Source: Anarhynchus alexandrinus (Eukaryota > Chordata > Aves > Charadriiformes > Charadriidae). Taken from it: a stretch of DNA of 64,000 nucleotides. This document shows positions 49,001 to 61,790 of the stretch, in pieces. The DNA lies in NCBI GenBank assembly GCA_008711295.1, contig VUYV01000045.1, forward strand, positions 4,560,466 to 4,624,465, read 5' to 3'. How positions within the stretch are numbered: the first letter of the stretch is position 1; each line of letters begins with the position of its first letter. The notes under the pieces are model-generated. The model was not told where the DNA came from. It was given only the letters and a program-made list of their open reading frames with translations, and searched no databases. Position numbers and translations under genes: made by a program.

Positions 49001-50878
49001 CGCCCATCGCCTCGTCTCATGTTTAGCATATCCCATGTGTTAGGGCAAAAAATAAAAACCTGAGCAGTAGGCAGGAGAATGACAACACCATCGGGAGCCT
49101 CCTGCTGTTGGAGGCTATATCGAGGGGAACTTTGACTGTCAGCTTGGCTGCGCTTCAAATTTGCCCTAAATATGGTGAAACTGGCTGAGAAGAGCTGGGA
49201 CAACAGGGTGAGAAAGCTTGCCACTGGAGAACTATCAACATAAGCAGGTGGCTACCTTCCTCTTTGCTGGGCTCTCACACAGACTGATCATAAAGGGAAC
49301 ACTAATAACTACTACCAAGTGTTAGGTACAGAGCATGCCAAGCTTAAGCAAGGCTGCTAAGGCAGAGCAGAGTCGGTGGCCTCGCAGATTGGGGCAGAGG
49401 CATGGAGCAGTACACAGGTGTCTGCACAGGCATTGTGGAGCTCGTGGTGGGAAGGAAAAAAATGAATTGCAAGAGGAATTCCATTTTTAACAAGTTGCTA
49501 CGAGGCACACTGTGCCTATTTAAATCTGAATTGTGTAAGCAGTGGAAACAGAAAGGGAAGGGTGGGCAAGGTTAGGACTGCCCATCAAATTTCCTGGATT
49601 GGCTGGGAAAGAATCCTGTTTGGCATCCGAATACGCTGCAGGTAGCACTCATGACGTTGTGTCTACACCTTTAGCCTCCTTTAGGGCTATGACCATATGT
49701 CAGAGACCTTCTTCCCATGGTAGCCATGAAGTTGCTTTGCAGTCTTTGCTGGCTCCTAGGGAGAAATACTGAGTGGGAAGCTTTACTCTTTCTGTCAACC
49801 TGGACCGTGGTCATTGCAACTTCCCACGGTTGCAAACTGCATCCAAAGATCCTATGGACGTCCTCTTGCACATGAGCTCTGGGCTAGGCTTTAGGTTAAA
49901 ATCATGCTGTGAACTTGGGAGAAGAGAGATGTGTGGGAAGGAAGAAATGAGAACAGAAGGGAAGGACACTGCAAGAGCCGACAGCAGGATGGAGAAATGG
50001 AGATACACAGGAAACTTGTCCTTACCAGAAATGCAGAACAGAAAATTGTTGACATGACACCCTACATGAAACAGAGCTATACAAAATACTATCAGCAGCT
50101 TTGGAGGTGTGCATGATCAGAGTAGCAAGGAACAAGAAACATCCTCAATCTGAATCACTATCTGTCCCTGAAACAGACAGCTAATTAATTTTTCGTTTTA
50201 GAAGTTGGAAGAGATCACTGATCATTTGAGCATGTTTCAGCATGATTGAAAACAAGTAAGGAAAAACCTAGCTTACAAGTACAAGCAAGCCATGTTTGGG
50301 ATGATTTGTTTTTATTAGAATTTTTTTAGAAAGAGCATTTATAAAAATCCAAATATAGATTTGCAGCTCTGTATGTACAGTAAGTAGAACATTTGGTTGC
50401 ACTGTGGTCATCTCAGTGGTATTAACCTGCAGTCTCGTGATTCATTATTTATAACATCACTGTCTTTGTGATCACAATCATCATAAGCCCTAAATAACTC
50501 ATGTCAGTACTAAAATTTTATCAGTCTTTAAGAATGAAAAAGGAGGAGAAATTAAGTCACCCAAATGGACAGGATAATTAGATTCTGTGGGAACACACAA
50601 CAGGACAAGCAGATCATGTCAACAAGAATTTCAGCTCTAATACGCTGAAGTGTGAATAGAATCTTGTGCCATGCTTGCCAAAAGACCACACACAACAGCT
50701 TGGCCTTGTAAGCCATTTCCATAACTTTCTGTGGACCTGCAAACGGCAAAGTAATTCCAGAAGTGAATGTGCACTACTGATCTCAGCTAGTAAAATTCAG
50801 CCCTGCTCCCACTTCTACAAGCTGTGGCACTCCAAACTCTCATTAGACAGCTAGAATTCGGGGCAAGGATCATCCTCC
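43081..50878. other. Intronic/upstream stretch, no gene recognised
   Basis: 43.1-45.1 kb is AT-rich and unremarkable. 46350-46740 has a plus-strand frame with one stop that looks faintly protein-like. 47100-48420 is GC-richer and dense in open frames on both strands (194 codons plus at 47828-48412; 115, 126 and 123 codons minus). None resembles a known protein, and overlapping opposite-strand frames suggest composition rather than coding. No CR1 copy is seen here. Confidence 0.45.
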
Positions 50879-50957
50879 ACTATGTGCTTTGTACAGTGCC
50901 AAGCATGAGGGGGTGGAGGACTCTAGCTGCCACACAATATAAATAATAGTGATTCAT
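50879..50957 (+). mobile_element. L3/CR1-like ancient LINE 3' end
   Basis: 'ctttgtacagtgccaagcat', 'gagggggtggaggactctag', 'ctgccacacaatataaataa' and 'tag' match a pattern very common in sauropsid genomes: 'tgtacagcgcctagcacaat', 'gggg..', 'ctaggtgctac.gtaataca', 'aataat'. I attribute it to an L3/CR1-type 3' end from memory; the exact family is uncertain. Confidence 0.5.
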
Positions 50958-51824
50958 CTTTCTGATGCCTCACTATTAGTTTGATTACCTGGTTTGATTC
51001 ACTTGAGGTCTGTAATGGCTTCCGTAGGCTGTCAGAAACCTTATTTCCTCAAGCTGTTTATATTGGTGAAAAAAAACCCAACACACCTGCCTCCTGAGAG
51101 GATGGGTTTGAGGCAGAACACAGCACAGCCTCACATCTTCATGCCAGTGAATGCAAGTTTTCCTGAGCTGCTCTTGAGGTGATGAGGAAGGGTGGGAATC
51201 CATGTTCTGTATCTGCAGCCAAGAGCAGCTTATCTGTAGCTCAGGTGAGAGTTATATTTTGGGGGGAACATATGCTCCATATTGTGCTACTTATTCTCAC
51301 CTCTGCAAGGGACTGGAGGTTCCTTCTGTTCCCTGAGTGCACAGGGACATGTGCAGGAAGGAGGTCCTGGTGCCCTCACTCTGCTCTAAACCATGTCCTT
51401 GGCTCACTTGCTGGTGCAGCAATTTTGGGGAAGTAGATATTTGTTCATTTTAACAAAGGCTTGTCTCTATTAATCCATCCTGTCCACATTCTCATCAAGA
51501 TCCAGACTCTCACTCTGTCTGGGACTCCAAACGTCTGGGACATTTGAAAGAAAAAGCAATGTTTTGTTACTCTAACCATACTCATCTATCGTTTGTTTTC
51601 ACAATGACCCATGCCACCTCTTTTGTTTCTTTATAAGCCCTTGTCACATCTTCATCAACCTGCTATCTATTTCTACCTGCCCTCTCTTTGTCTGGGTTTA
51701 GGTATTGTGCTTTTACCTGTACTGGAATAGAATTCAGCAATTTTCAGCTTGTTCAGGGCCATGGTCTTTTCAGGTTTTATTTTTTTTAGGCTAGAGTTTA
51801 GCCATGCGGTTATCCAGCATTTCC

Positions 51825-52504
51825 CCCTGCAACTCTTACTCCCAAGAGTTGATGATTGTGGTGAGAGCAGCACCCTTAATCTCAACAGTGGAAAGAACAA
51901 ATCAGTAAGGAAAAAGTAAAAATATCAAAAATTAAGGTTTTTAAAAACAGTCTTCATGCCTGCCTCTTCTACCTAAATGCTAACCAACTACCTACCTCTG
52001 CAAGTGTTAAGTTTTGAAACATTTTCTTTCAATAACCAGTCTGATGTTGCTGAACAACTCCTCCACCTCAAGACAGGATTCCCTTCTAATTCCTATATCC
52101 CTTCAGTGCATGCTTTTCTCTTCACCCCTTCCTGGCACTGTCTTTAACTGTGTTTAGGAAAAAATACTTGTGGAAAAAATCACACCTCTCTTTGTCCTCC
52201 ATTATTTCCCTTCTCTTCCACCTAAGACCCATGACCAAACCTCTCCTAATTATTGAGAAGGCTTCTAGACTGTACAAATACCCAAAGACACCTTTTCGAG
52301 TACACCACAAAATCAAATCTTGTAATCTACAGCAGTTACATGCACAGTATCAACCTCAACTAATTATATAGTTATGAGCTGTTTCAAATGCCTTCTAAAA
52401 AGACTTGGGTCCTTTTAGTCTAGAGAAAAGAAGGCTGAGAGGGGATCTTGTCAATGCTTATAAATACTTGAAGGGAGGGTACCAGGGGGATGGGAACATT
52501 CTTT
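51825..52504. repeat. First copy of a 680-bp direct duplication flanking a gap
   Basis: As far as I can read, every base from 51825 to 52504 is identical to 52601-53280 (offset 776). The first copy breaks off inside a CR1 element and is followed by seven unrelated bases and then Ns. Perfect identity next to a gap is the signature of two overlapping contig ends that were not merged. Confidence 0.95.
52397..52504 (+). mobile_element. Artefactual partial CR1 copy cut by the gap
   Basis: Starts 'tctaaaaagacttgggtcct' and 'tttagtctagagaaaagaag', identical to the beginning of the CR1 at 53185-53567, and stops at the gap. It is probably the same genomic element represented twice. Confidence 0.85.
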
Positions 52505-52511
52505 AGATCGG
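52505..52511. other. Probable Illumina adapter stub at contig end
   Basis: The seven bases 'agatcgg' occur exactly where copy 1 stops matching copy 2 and directly before the N run. They equal the first seven bases of the standard Illumina TruSeq adapter, so this is most likely untrimmed adapter, not genome. Confidence 0.75.
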
Positions 52512-52600
52512 NNNNNNNNNNNNNNNNNNNNNNNNNNNNNNNNNNNNNNNNNNNNNNNNNNNNNNNNNNNNNNNNNNNNNNNNNNNNNNNNNNNNNNNNN
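52512..52600. other. Assembly gap (89 N)
   Basis: A run of 89 N between two identical 680-bp sequences. The true distance is probably negative, meaning the contigs overlap. Any feature straddling it is unreliable. Confidence 0.98.
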
Positions 52601-53280
52601 CCCTGCAACTCTTACTCCCAAGAGTTGATGATTGTGGTGAGAGCAGCACCCTTAATCTCAACAGTGGAAAGAACAAATCAGTAAGGAAAAAGTAAAAATA
52701 TCAAAAATTAAGGTTTTTAAAAACAGTCTTCATGCCTGCCTCTTCTACCTAAATGCTAACCAACTACCTACCTCTGCAAGTGTTAAGTTTTGAAACATTT
52801 TCTTTCAATAACCAGTCTGATGTTGCTGAACAACTCCTCCACCTCAAGACAGGATTCCCTTCTAATTCCTATATCCCTTCAGTGCATGCTTTTCTCTTCA
52901 CCCCTTCCTGGCACTGTCTTTAACTGTGTTTAGGAAAAAATACTTGTGGAAAAAATCACACCTCTCTTTGTCCTCCATTATTTCCCTTCTCTTCCACCTA
53001 AGACCCATGACCAAACCTCTCCTAATTATTGAGAAGGCTTCTAGACTGTACAAATACCCAAAGACACCTTTTCGAGTACACCACAAAATCAAATCTTGTA
53101 ATCTACAGCAGTTACATGCACAGTATCAACCTCAACTAATTATATAGTTATGAGCTGTTTCAAATGCCTTCTAAAAAGACTTGGGTCCTTTTAGTCTAGA
53201 GAAAAGAAGGCTGAGAGGGGATCTTGTCAATGCTTATAAATACTTGAAGGGAGGGTACCAGGGGGATGGGAACATTCTTT
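52601..53280. repeat. Second copy of the 680-bp direct duplication
   Basis: Identical to 51825-52504, but continuous with the rest of the CR1 element on its right. This is the copy whose right flank should be trusted; the left flank of the locus is the sequence before 51825. Confidence 0.95.
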
Positions 53281-53567
53281 TTTTCAGTGGTGCCCAGTGA
53301 CAGGACAAGAGGTAACAGGCACAAACTTGAACATAGGAAGTTCCATCTAAACATGAGAAGGAACTTCTTTACTTTGAGGGTGGCAGAGCACTGGCACAGG
53401 CTGCCCAGAGAGGTGGTGGCGTCTCCCGCTCTGGAGACATTCAAAACCTGCCTGGATGCCATCCTGTGCAACCTGCTGTAGGTGTCCCTGCCCATGGCAG
53501 GGGGGTTGGACTAGATGATCTCCAGAGGTCCCTTCCAACCCTGACCATTCTGTGATTCTGTGATTCC
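53185..53567 (+). mobile_element. CR1 LINE, longest copy in the window
   Basis: It begins 'gtccttttagtctagagaaa' and 'agaaggctgagaggggatct', passes 'tacttgaagggagggtacca', 'cagtgacaggacaagaggta', 'agaaggaacttctttacttt', 'gagggtggcagagcactggc', 'acaggctgcccagagaggtg' and 'ttggactagatgatctccag', and ends in a 'tgtgattctgtgattcc' tail. The order is that of the CR1 ORF2 end plus 3' UTR. Low divergence suggests a fairly recent insertion. Open frames here, such as 53266-53481 on plus, are parts of the element. Confidence 0.96.
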
Positions 53568-54514
53568 AATCACCAGGCTAAAGCAGGTGGAAGCCTTCCA
53601 AATTAAACTCTTACAACTTCTAAAAGCAATGCCACATCTCTTTTTGTGCAAGTAATCTCTCACTGGTGAAGCTCGGTCAGTCACAGCTCGAAATGCACCT
53701 CTAAACACCTGCTAAACATTCACAATGTGAGGTACACAGGTTACATCGTATACTCTTGAAGAGTAAAGACCATAAATCTCTCTTGTGTAGCCAGTGAGAA
53801 GCAATTCCCTGTCAGCAGACACAAAAGAGGAGATATGAAGATAACCTTTCCCTATCTGTGTCGCAGCAGCCTCTGAAGGCTGTAAATCTCTCCAGAGCGG
53901 CCATTACAATGATGGCTCTGCATGTTGTGTTTGAAGAATACTGACATTTCATCATCTGCCTACTAGAGACGCTGAATCAATGGAGAAGTATTTTACAGTT
54001 TTCCAAGGGCACACAGGGCCAGCAACACATGCTGCTACTACATCTGCTAAAGCTTTTGCACTGCCCACTCACACGTTACTAGTAATTTTCCCATGTGCTT
54101 GTAATGGACATCTCCCGATACCACTGCCAGACGTACCTCTGCAACCTACCCCGCTATGCTGCAGAACCTCGGCTCAAATAACCTTAGGTTAGCAAATGCA
54201 CATCTTGGCTTCTTGCTTTCCTGGGCTTGCAACAATGGCTGATATTCAGCATTTTTCTACTTCTCCATATTAGAAAAATGCAAAAAGCCAAATGGCAGCA
54301 CTTTAGGTTGTATGCAGTTAAGCAAAGGTCACCTTGAATCAGGACTGATGTTAGCTGCTGCTATGTTCTATGGTCTCCTGAAAGATCAATTTCCTAAGTC
54401 ACTAAACATGGGATAGACTTTTCCAAAGCTATCTCCATATCTACAGCCCACATTCCACTTCCAAGTGACGGAGATACTTAAGAGCCTAAGACCCATCCCT
54501 GTTTGAAAAGGTGA

Positions 54515-54716
54515 CTTTGAAATCAGAAAATCAGAGGATCACTGAGGTTAGAAGGAACCTCTGGACATTATCTAGTCCAAACCAACTGCTCAGAGAACAG
54601 TTAACTAAAGCAGGCTGCCCAGGGCAGTGCCCAGTCGCGTTTTGAGTATCTCCAAGGATGGAGACTCCACAGCCTCTCTGGGCAACCTGATTCAGTGTTC
54701 AGGACAAAAACATCAC
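54515..54716 (-). mobile_element. CR1 LINE 3' end, antisense
   Basis: 'atcagaggatcactgaggtt', 'agaaggaacctctggacatt', 'atctagtccaaaccaactgc', 'gctgcccagggcagtgccca', 'gatggagactccacagcctc' and 'tctgggcaacctgattcagt' are the reverse complement of the CR1 3' region, in inverted orientation to the copy about 1 kb to the left. It is moderately diverged. Confidence 0.92.
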
Positions 54717-55252
54717 AAAATCAATGTTAAAGAGAGCCCGTCTCCCAGCAGTCACTTTTTTCTCCCTCTTTGCCAGCTCTCTGTTACTGGTGCTAATGAA
54801 GTGTAAGGATGGAAGAAGATTTAGCAGAGCTTTAATCTCCGTTGTAATACAGGATACTGATGATGCCATCTGCCTCTGATGTTCATGAGCAGGACAAAAA
54901 CACTGCCATTATCGTACCCTTGGTACCTAATGTTCAGTCTAAGAACCTCATACAGAAGCTATCCGCTGCACATCACAGGAGGAAACAGGGCTTTCAAATG
55001 GAAATTATCCACCAGAGGCAGCCTTGCATCGAGCCACCAAGGCCACTGGGACTTTTTACCAGCTTGTCCATCACATCTCCACCCTTCTCCTGTAAAGTTA
55101 TTTTTTTCAGCATGCTTACTAATATCAGGATTGGATGAGGACTCCTGTACACCTAGCTAGCATTTTCTTCATCAACAGTGTTAACTTCAGGGACTTCCTC
55201 CATTTTACAACACTTAGATACCCATTATTGGCCCCAGTTAGGTTTCAAATTG

Positions 55253-55274
55253 AAAAAAAGAAAAAAAAAAAAAG
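55253..55274. repeat. A-rich run
   Basis: Seven A, one G, then 14 A. Possible retroposon tail, but no body is recognised beside it. Confidence 0.8.
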
Positions 55275-58207
55275 CGGGAAAGAAATCCCCTGAAGTTTGG
55301 AAGCAAAACTCCCAGGTACCTACAGGACCACTGCTGAAGAACCAACTGATGTGATCTCCACACAGGTGAGGCTGCTTAATAAGAACGCATTTTGGTTGAA
55401 ATTTTATCACCTGTGCTGCCAGTATCCTCTGTTGCCTAAAAAATCCTAATGATGAAACAAGCATAGGAAATGATGGGCTGACATAAACCTAACCAACTTC
55501 CAAGCCATAATTAAGGTGGTGCTACAAGATAGTCTGTGGCCAGGGAGCAAATTCCAAGTTTTTCTTTGGTAAAACTGAGAAGTGGATGTGTCAGAGCAGC
55601 TATCCAGCACAGCAAAAATAAGACAGCTTCCAAAGTAAGTACAAAGTGTAACAGGTGTACTAGGTTATTGACTGCAAAGGTTAGAGATATCTGGGCCAAG
55701 ACAGGATTCTTTTCCTTGAATTTTTATATTGAAATAAAAAAAAAGTCAGCTGAAGTCAGCCTTGTCTGTACCAGAAAATTATTGTCTATTAATATGTACA
55801 AAATAACTCAACATGAAAAGATTAGGGCAGACAAAGATGACTACATCTAAAGGACCTTGATGCTAACTGGAACAACAGATGATGATATGAAGTTAAGGAT
55901 GACAATGCTACATGCCATGTCAAATTTAGCTTATGTAAACTAACATGATAGTTAAAGGACGTTCAAGTATAGCTTCCAGATGGAAGAGAGAAAAAAAGTC
56001 AGAAAAAAACTTGCTTAAGATGATTTCTGATGACTTTCTTACTGGAAGGATATAATCAGCCAGTTAAGACTATGAGAGAGAGGTAAAAAGAGAATGTAGC
56101 ATCTTGCAGGAATTTTGTCCTACCAAACAAAGCAACCTATATGCACAGAACTGATGACAGATACTGTGCAGAATAAATGTAAATAAAGTTACCGCCCATT
56201 TCTACCACTTTTAAAAATTCTGAAAAATGCAAGTGATTGATAGACAGGTATAATTGAACTAAAGCACAACTCACCAGTGTCTCAGTCCACATAGAAGTAG
56301 TTTCTAACTTCAAGCATTCTTTCACTGTTCACTGTTGCTTTTTTGTTATGATTATGTTCCATACTGCTTTTCAAGTAGAGATTCCAGAAAATTTCTAATT
56401 GCAATAGATACATTTATAGTGTCTCTCAGTAAAACCAAAATGCTATATATGAAAACAACTAGCAGTAAGATGTTAACGTCTGAGGTACAAAACTTCTGAA
56501 TTAAAGCACTATACCTGTTAATCAAAAGGTACACGCTTTCATTATGGGCAATTATATTTATGTCTGAGTCTTTAAACGGAATTTATTAGATTGCTCCAGC
56601 AAATGACATACAGTAATATAATTGTCAAATACATTATAAATTAAAATATGTATACCAGAAACAGTCTCACTTTCACAATATAAAGTAGAGAATTCACTCC
56701 ATAAGCAGGTGAAAGTGGTCTTTAAGCACTTCAAGCACTAGAAATGGGTATTAGGTAATAATGTCTATCTTTGAGTATGGTATTAATGTTTTTCAGATCA
56801 CAGCTTTCCACTGATAAATGCAACTACTGTACCACCACACTCATTACAAAGTAGGAATATAAGGGGAGGGCAAGACCTACACAGGAGAGAAAACCAGAAA
56901 TACTGTATTGAAAAATTACGATGCCTGACCTTGTCTCATGAGTCTGAGAGGTGTGTTTCAAGGCTGCCCATGTCATGGCCAAGCAGTTATACTGAAGGTG
57001 AGAGCAAGACTGCTGTATTGAATATAAAGATGACAGTAAGGGCTCAATTCTCCATCATGCTCAAACTGTAGTCAGCATGAACACAAAGCAAGAGCTAATG
57101 TGCGAACATACAAACCCTTCACCTTTTGCACTACCCGGTCATAACTAGAGCCACTAGAGTCAGCCTCCCAAAATGTAATGTAGACTAAGACATGCATCCA
57201 CACAGATACTCTACTAAGCCCTAACTCTGCACAGGCGGTTTATGTTGGCAGGAAGTTCCTTGACCAAAATATGCTACAATGACAAAAGTACTTTTGTATG
57301 TATAACCACATCCACTTCCGTACAGAAAGGAAGCGACATCGGGCAACCTGAACCAACGCTGCCACAGCACCAGGAGTTTCAAAGACAGCCAGCTTTCACA
57401 TATGTTAGCTACCACAGATTCTGCCACATTTCTTCTAAATCAGTCTCAGACGTGAACTGATGCACGGGGTTAGCAAATGGTGGCTGTAGTGGGGCCTTTG
57501 CTACCCTATGCCACGAGATGCCTCCTTGCTGTAGGAAGAATGCTCCAACAGCCTTGTCCATGTTCAGCTTCTCCCACTACTTGGCCACTACAGCTGAAAA
57601 TGTGAGGTCAAAGTGGAGAATGCAACTTACACTCTCTTCCTCTTTTTTTCTCAACAAGCGTTAACTTGGGGCAGTGGGGAAAGAACGAGGGAAATAAAGG
57701 AATTATACAATACACAATAGTAGCATTTTCTTAAAACTCTTCAAGGAGAAAAGGCAAAGAAGAGTACTGATTTTACACTCTTCTTCACGTTCTTTTTCCA
57801 CATACCCTGTCCCCAAATACAGGACACAGCAGAGGAATAAAGATAGTGAGCTACAGTTTGCCTCCCCCTGCCACACAGCCTCATACTTAACCACCCGCAA
57901 GTCCTGCACCATGTTGAACTGCACTGGGACCAGGGAGGCAACATAAAGTCCTTAACTAGCACCAGCTGTACAGGACATTATAAAGGCAATTGCTTGAAAG
58001 CACTGTGCAGGCATGTAAGTTGCATTTTTTCTTCAGAAGATACAGAACAGGCATATTATGATCTTTCCTTGTAGGACGCTAAATACTGACTTATTTCTCT
58101 TTTCCAGGTTCTTACACATTTTCCAAATCCACTAATGCAGTTTGTTCGAGGAAGAACTTGAAATATGACCTTTTTATCAATTACCAAGAGAAACTGAGAG
58201 TTACAGA

Positions 58208-58268
58208 AAGGTTTTCTTTTTTGTTCTTGTTGGGTTTTGGTTGTTTCTCTGTGTGTTTTTGTTTTCAC
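58208..58268. repeat. T/G-rich low-complexity sequence
   Basis: About 60 bases made almost wholly of TTG, TTTG and TGTG words. Confidence 0.6.
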
Positions 58269-59402
58269 ACGCAATGGGAAGGAAATAATGTGTTTCTATA
58301 ACTGGCCAGCATTTCTCTATCACATCAGAAAATATTTTTGAAGCCTGGATAAAGAGAGAGTGACCAAACGTTTAAATACCATTTTGCTCCCCCTTGGCAA
58401 AAGTCTATGTATTTTTCTTAAAAAAAACCAACCTGTATTTACTGTTACTTTTAAAGAGATGGCAAAGGCTTGGCCATACATCTTCCATTAATATTAAGCA
58501 AAAAAGATGTGGGCAAACATTTTTGTGCAACTCTCTGAAAATCTCAACCTTTGATAATGCCAAATGCCAAAACAAAAGCAGTAATACTGTGGTTATCGTT
58601 AACTTGAATGGTTCAGTCATTTAAGCTTTATCCAATTCCAATGCTTCCTGAATATGGATAGTCTGGTTTCTGGGATAATAGCAATTTGGATAGTTATTTT
58701 ATTATTTCATTTCAACTGGGTTTTTGAGGATATGTTAGTTGATTTGTGGGTATGTTGTTCTTATTTACCAATGAAATACTATAGTCAAATACAGCAAAGA
58801 CTGTTTCCCATTTGTTTTATATAAAAATAATAACAATTCAGCCGTATCCCTGGAGGATTTATAATTGACAAAATCCTTCCAAGGGTTACTTTATCTTCCT
58901 TTTTTTGTTCATGCTTCCAGTTTGTCAGCAACTGAATCAATAATTAACTTGGACTGCCATGTTTTCTGTAATATAAATAGAACATTTAAAATAACAACCT
59001 TGAAAAGCCCTATTTTCTTTAGGTTACACAACATCTCAAAAAAAGCAGGCAGCTGAAAACCACTACACAATTGATTTTAATGTTTTGAGTTCCGAGGGAA
59101 AGTCAGCTGCAGGACATCCACATCTGTTTTTCAGAGGCTCAGGGTGAATGAAAAGTGAGCACTCTTCACAGGTTTTCTAAACAAGTGTATGACAGTGCTC
59201 TTTGCTTTTTCACTGCCTATGAAAGTGGCAGGTTATTCCCAGCCTTACAAACAGCTTTGATCTGGATTGGTGAGGACCCACCAAAGAATCTGCTTTCTTA
59301 GGGGCTCACAAAAGATGACAACAGACAAGCATGCAGACAAGTCATCCAAAACGCCAATTCATGTGACTGCTATTAGCAATGACAAATGTATAATCTATTA
59401 AT

Positions 59403-59424
59403 TAAAAAAAAAAAAGAAAAAAAA
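59403..59424. repeat. A-rich run
   Basis: Twelve or so A, one G and eight more A. Confidence 0.8.
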
Positions 59425-61694
59425 TCCTCACTTGTATCCCCTCCCTCCAAATCTCTGTAGCTATAGTAGCTGTGCCATGCTGTTTCTTAGAGAGTTGGGA
59501 CAGTATATTTCTTATTATTTTAAGGAGATGAGAAAAACAGTGACATGACATCAATGGATATAAATGTGGTTGCAACTAAGATTGTTGAAAACCTCTTGCC
59601 TTATGAAAACAGTTCTGCTCAGTTTCAGAAGGGCTGAATTATTATGCCTCATTATTCCTGGTATATTTTGGTGGGGGAAAATACACCGAAAACAAGGAAT
59701 CTGCCAGAAATATTAACTGCAGTGTACTGCATTTTAGTATGCAGTGAGGTGTGATCTTATTTCTGGAGATATGCTGTACTATTTGGTCTAAACCCAACAA
59801 CGTACTGCTGTCAAAGACAATGGAATATAATTACCAAGGAGGCTCTCTTGCAAAGGATCACATGAAGACAACATAAAAGCAGAACAAAGCCATTATTAGG
59901 CTTACAGTTTTGTCACTATGGGCTTTTCTATGCTGAAGACAATTTACTACATTTTTTTTTCCTCCACGATTTCTCAAAAAAGAGGGGTGAAATACTACTA
60001 AACCCACGTTTTCTAGATTAGGAGATGAACAGCACACCACACCACACTTCACTAACCCCACTCTGGTTCCAATAGTTTAATAATCCTTTCCCCAGGGGAA
60101 AGCTAACACTGAAAAAGTACCAAAAAGGAAACAACGCTCCCAGCTCGGGTTAAAGATTTTGCTGTTCATTTTGAACATAGGGGATCAGTTTAGGGAAACC
60201 ACCTTTTTATGAAGTAGCTGTTTAATAAATGGCAAAGAACGTTCCCTGCTGGAACTGCCTGTGCAAATATATGCTTAAGACCTCAATATCTGCAATATGT
60301 TGTCCTCACTACTGGGGCCCTGGCTGCCCTCTCCACTCCCGTATCGTAAGAAGCAGCTATGCAGCACAGTGATTTGATGAAGGTCTTTCTCATGACATTC
60401 TGGAAAATGATTCAACTAATGGCTTGGTGGGCAGGTCCAATTTTTTGCCTCATTGTCTGTGTTCTGACTCCAACTCTGTATAATATTTTGGAGAAAGTGC
60501 GCCTTTTCTGCACTGTGCCGAGTAAATATTTTGTCAGTTGTTAAGGATGAGCTACAGAGTAAGACCCGGCAATGTATCCAAATTCAGCAGCAAGACTTGG
60601 AACCGTGTTAGAACTTTTTCCAGATTGTGATTTGTAAGCCAGCAGAAAACCAACCACTTGAACTATTACAGAAAGGCTGAATGAACCCTTTTCAGAGCAG
60701 TGAAAATGTTTTTCCCCACAGCTGGGGAAAAAAAATAAAAATCATTAACGCTAGCAGAAAGGGCTGGGTGACCAAGGGGGAAGTTTACTTCCTGACCGCT
60801 CCATGGTGTGGCACGTTCCCCAACGAAGAGCAATTATCTGAGCTGCACCAGACAGAAAAACCTCACTGGAATGAGGCAAAAGGGCCAGTGGTAAAGCAAG
60901 GCTGTGACACCAAACCGCCCATGTCAGAGACGTGTCCGTACAACCCGCTGGTGAGGGGTGTGCAAGGAAAATGCAAATAGAGGCTGCCCTCCGTCCTGTC
61001 TCCACAGTGGAGCTATAGAGGAGGCACAAATGAAGACTAAACAAAGACTCGTTTCAGGAACATAATTATTTGATCTCTGCTGCAGCCAGGCAATTACTAG
61101 AAGTGATGATCACTAAAACTGAATTCCACTACTTAAGCTAGACAAACATTCAGCTTATAAATTATGAAATAAAGAGAATGAAAAGTGCATACATCTATAA
61201 CAATGTCATGGTAACCACTTGTTTGTAATTTTTATGTTATGTCTAACATAAAATCTCTACAGTAATAATCTGTGGAAAAAAAGAAACAGATAGACCCATA
61301 TACTTGGTGCTGTTGTTTGGACAAATGAAGAAATAAAATTAAAAACCCCCACATTTCTTTCAAATAAAACAGTCCTTCCTCAAACAGTTTTGCTAGAAGC
61401 TGTATCAAAATTGTGGCCATCTTGAGATTAGAATGCCAGAGAGATTCTGTCTCCCTTTTACTGTTATGATCGGGGCCCAAAAAATAATTTTTACAGTCTG
61501 CATGGCAAGGTACAAAAATCCTAAATCACTGATAAAAATCCAAAGGATGAAAAGGGCCACTAGAAAAGTAGAAACACAGCAAGAAGAAAGAAACTGAAAA
61601 AATTATGTTGCTGCCCTAATGGCAGGTATACCTGAGGAAATTTCTGTCACTACCCAAGCTACATAACAGTAATAAAAATGGCAAGCAGTTGCAT

Positions 61695-61790
61695 TTCCCT
61701 CCCTCCTTCCTTCCTTCCTTCCCTCCTCTCCATCCCCCTTCTTCCTTTTTCTCTTTCCCTCCCCTCCTTCCTCTACTTCTCCCTCTCAAT
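61695..61790 (+). repeat. Polypyrimidine (TTCC)n/(CTCC)n tract
   Basis: Starts with 'ccctccctccttccttcctt' and continues as imperfect TTCC, CTCC and TCTTCC words for about 95 bases, almost without purines. It is a mirror-type sequence able to form triplex (H-) DNA. Confidence 0.85.

Noticed and set aside
52122..53147. Duplicated 64- and 73-codon frames as a tandem gene pair
   Set aside because: They are the same sequence represented twice by the assembly artefact around the N gap.
53196..53538. Open frames of 99 and 63 codons on minus and 71 on plus
   Set aside because: They lie within the CR1 element and reflect repeat sequence, not a host gene.
55253..55274. A-rich run as the tail of a processed pseudogene
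   Set aside because: No recognisable gene body or target-site duplication was seen on either side.
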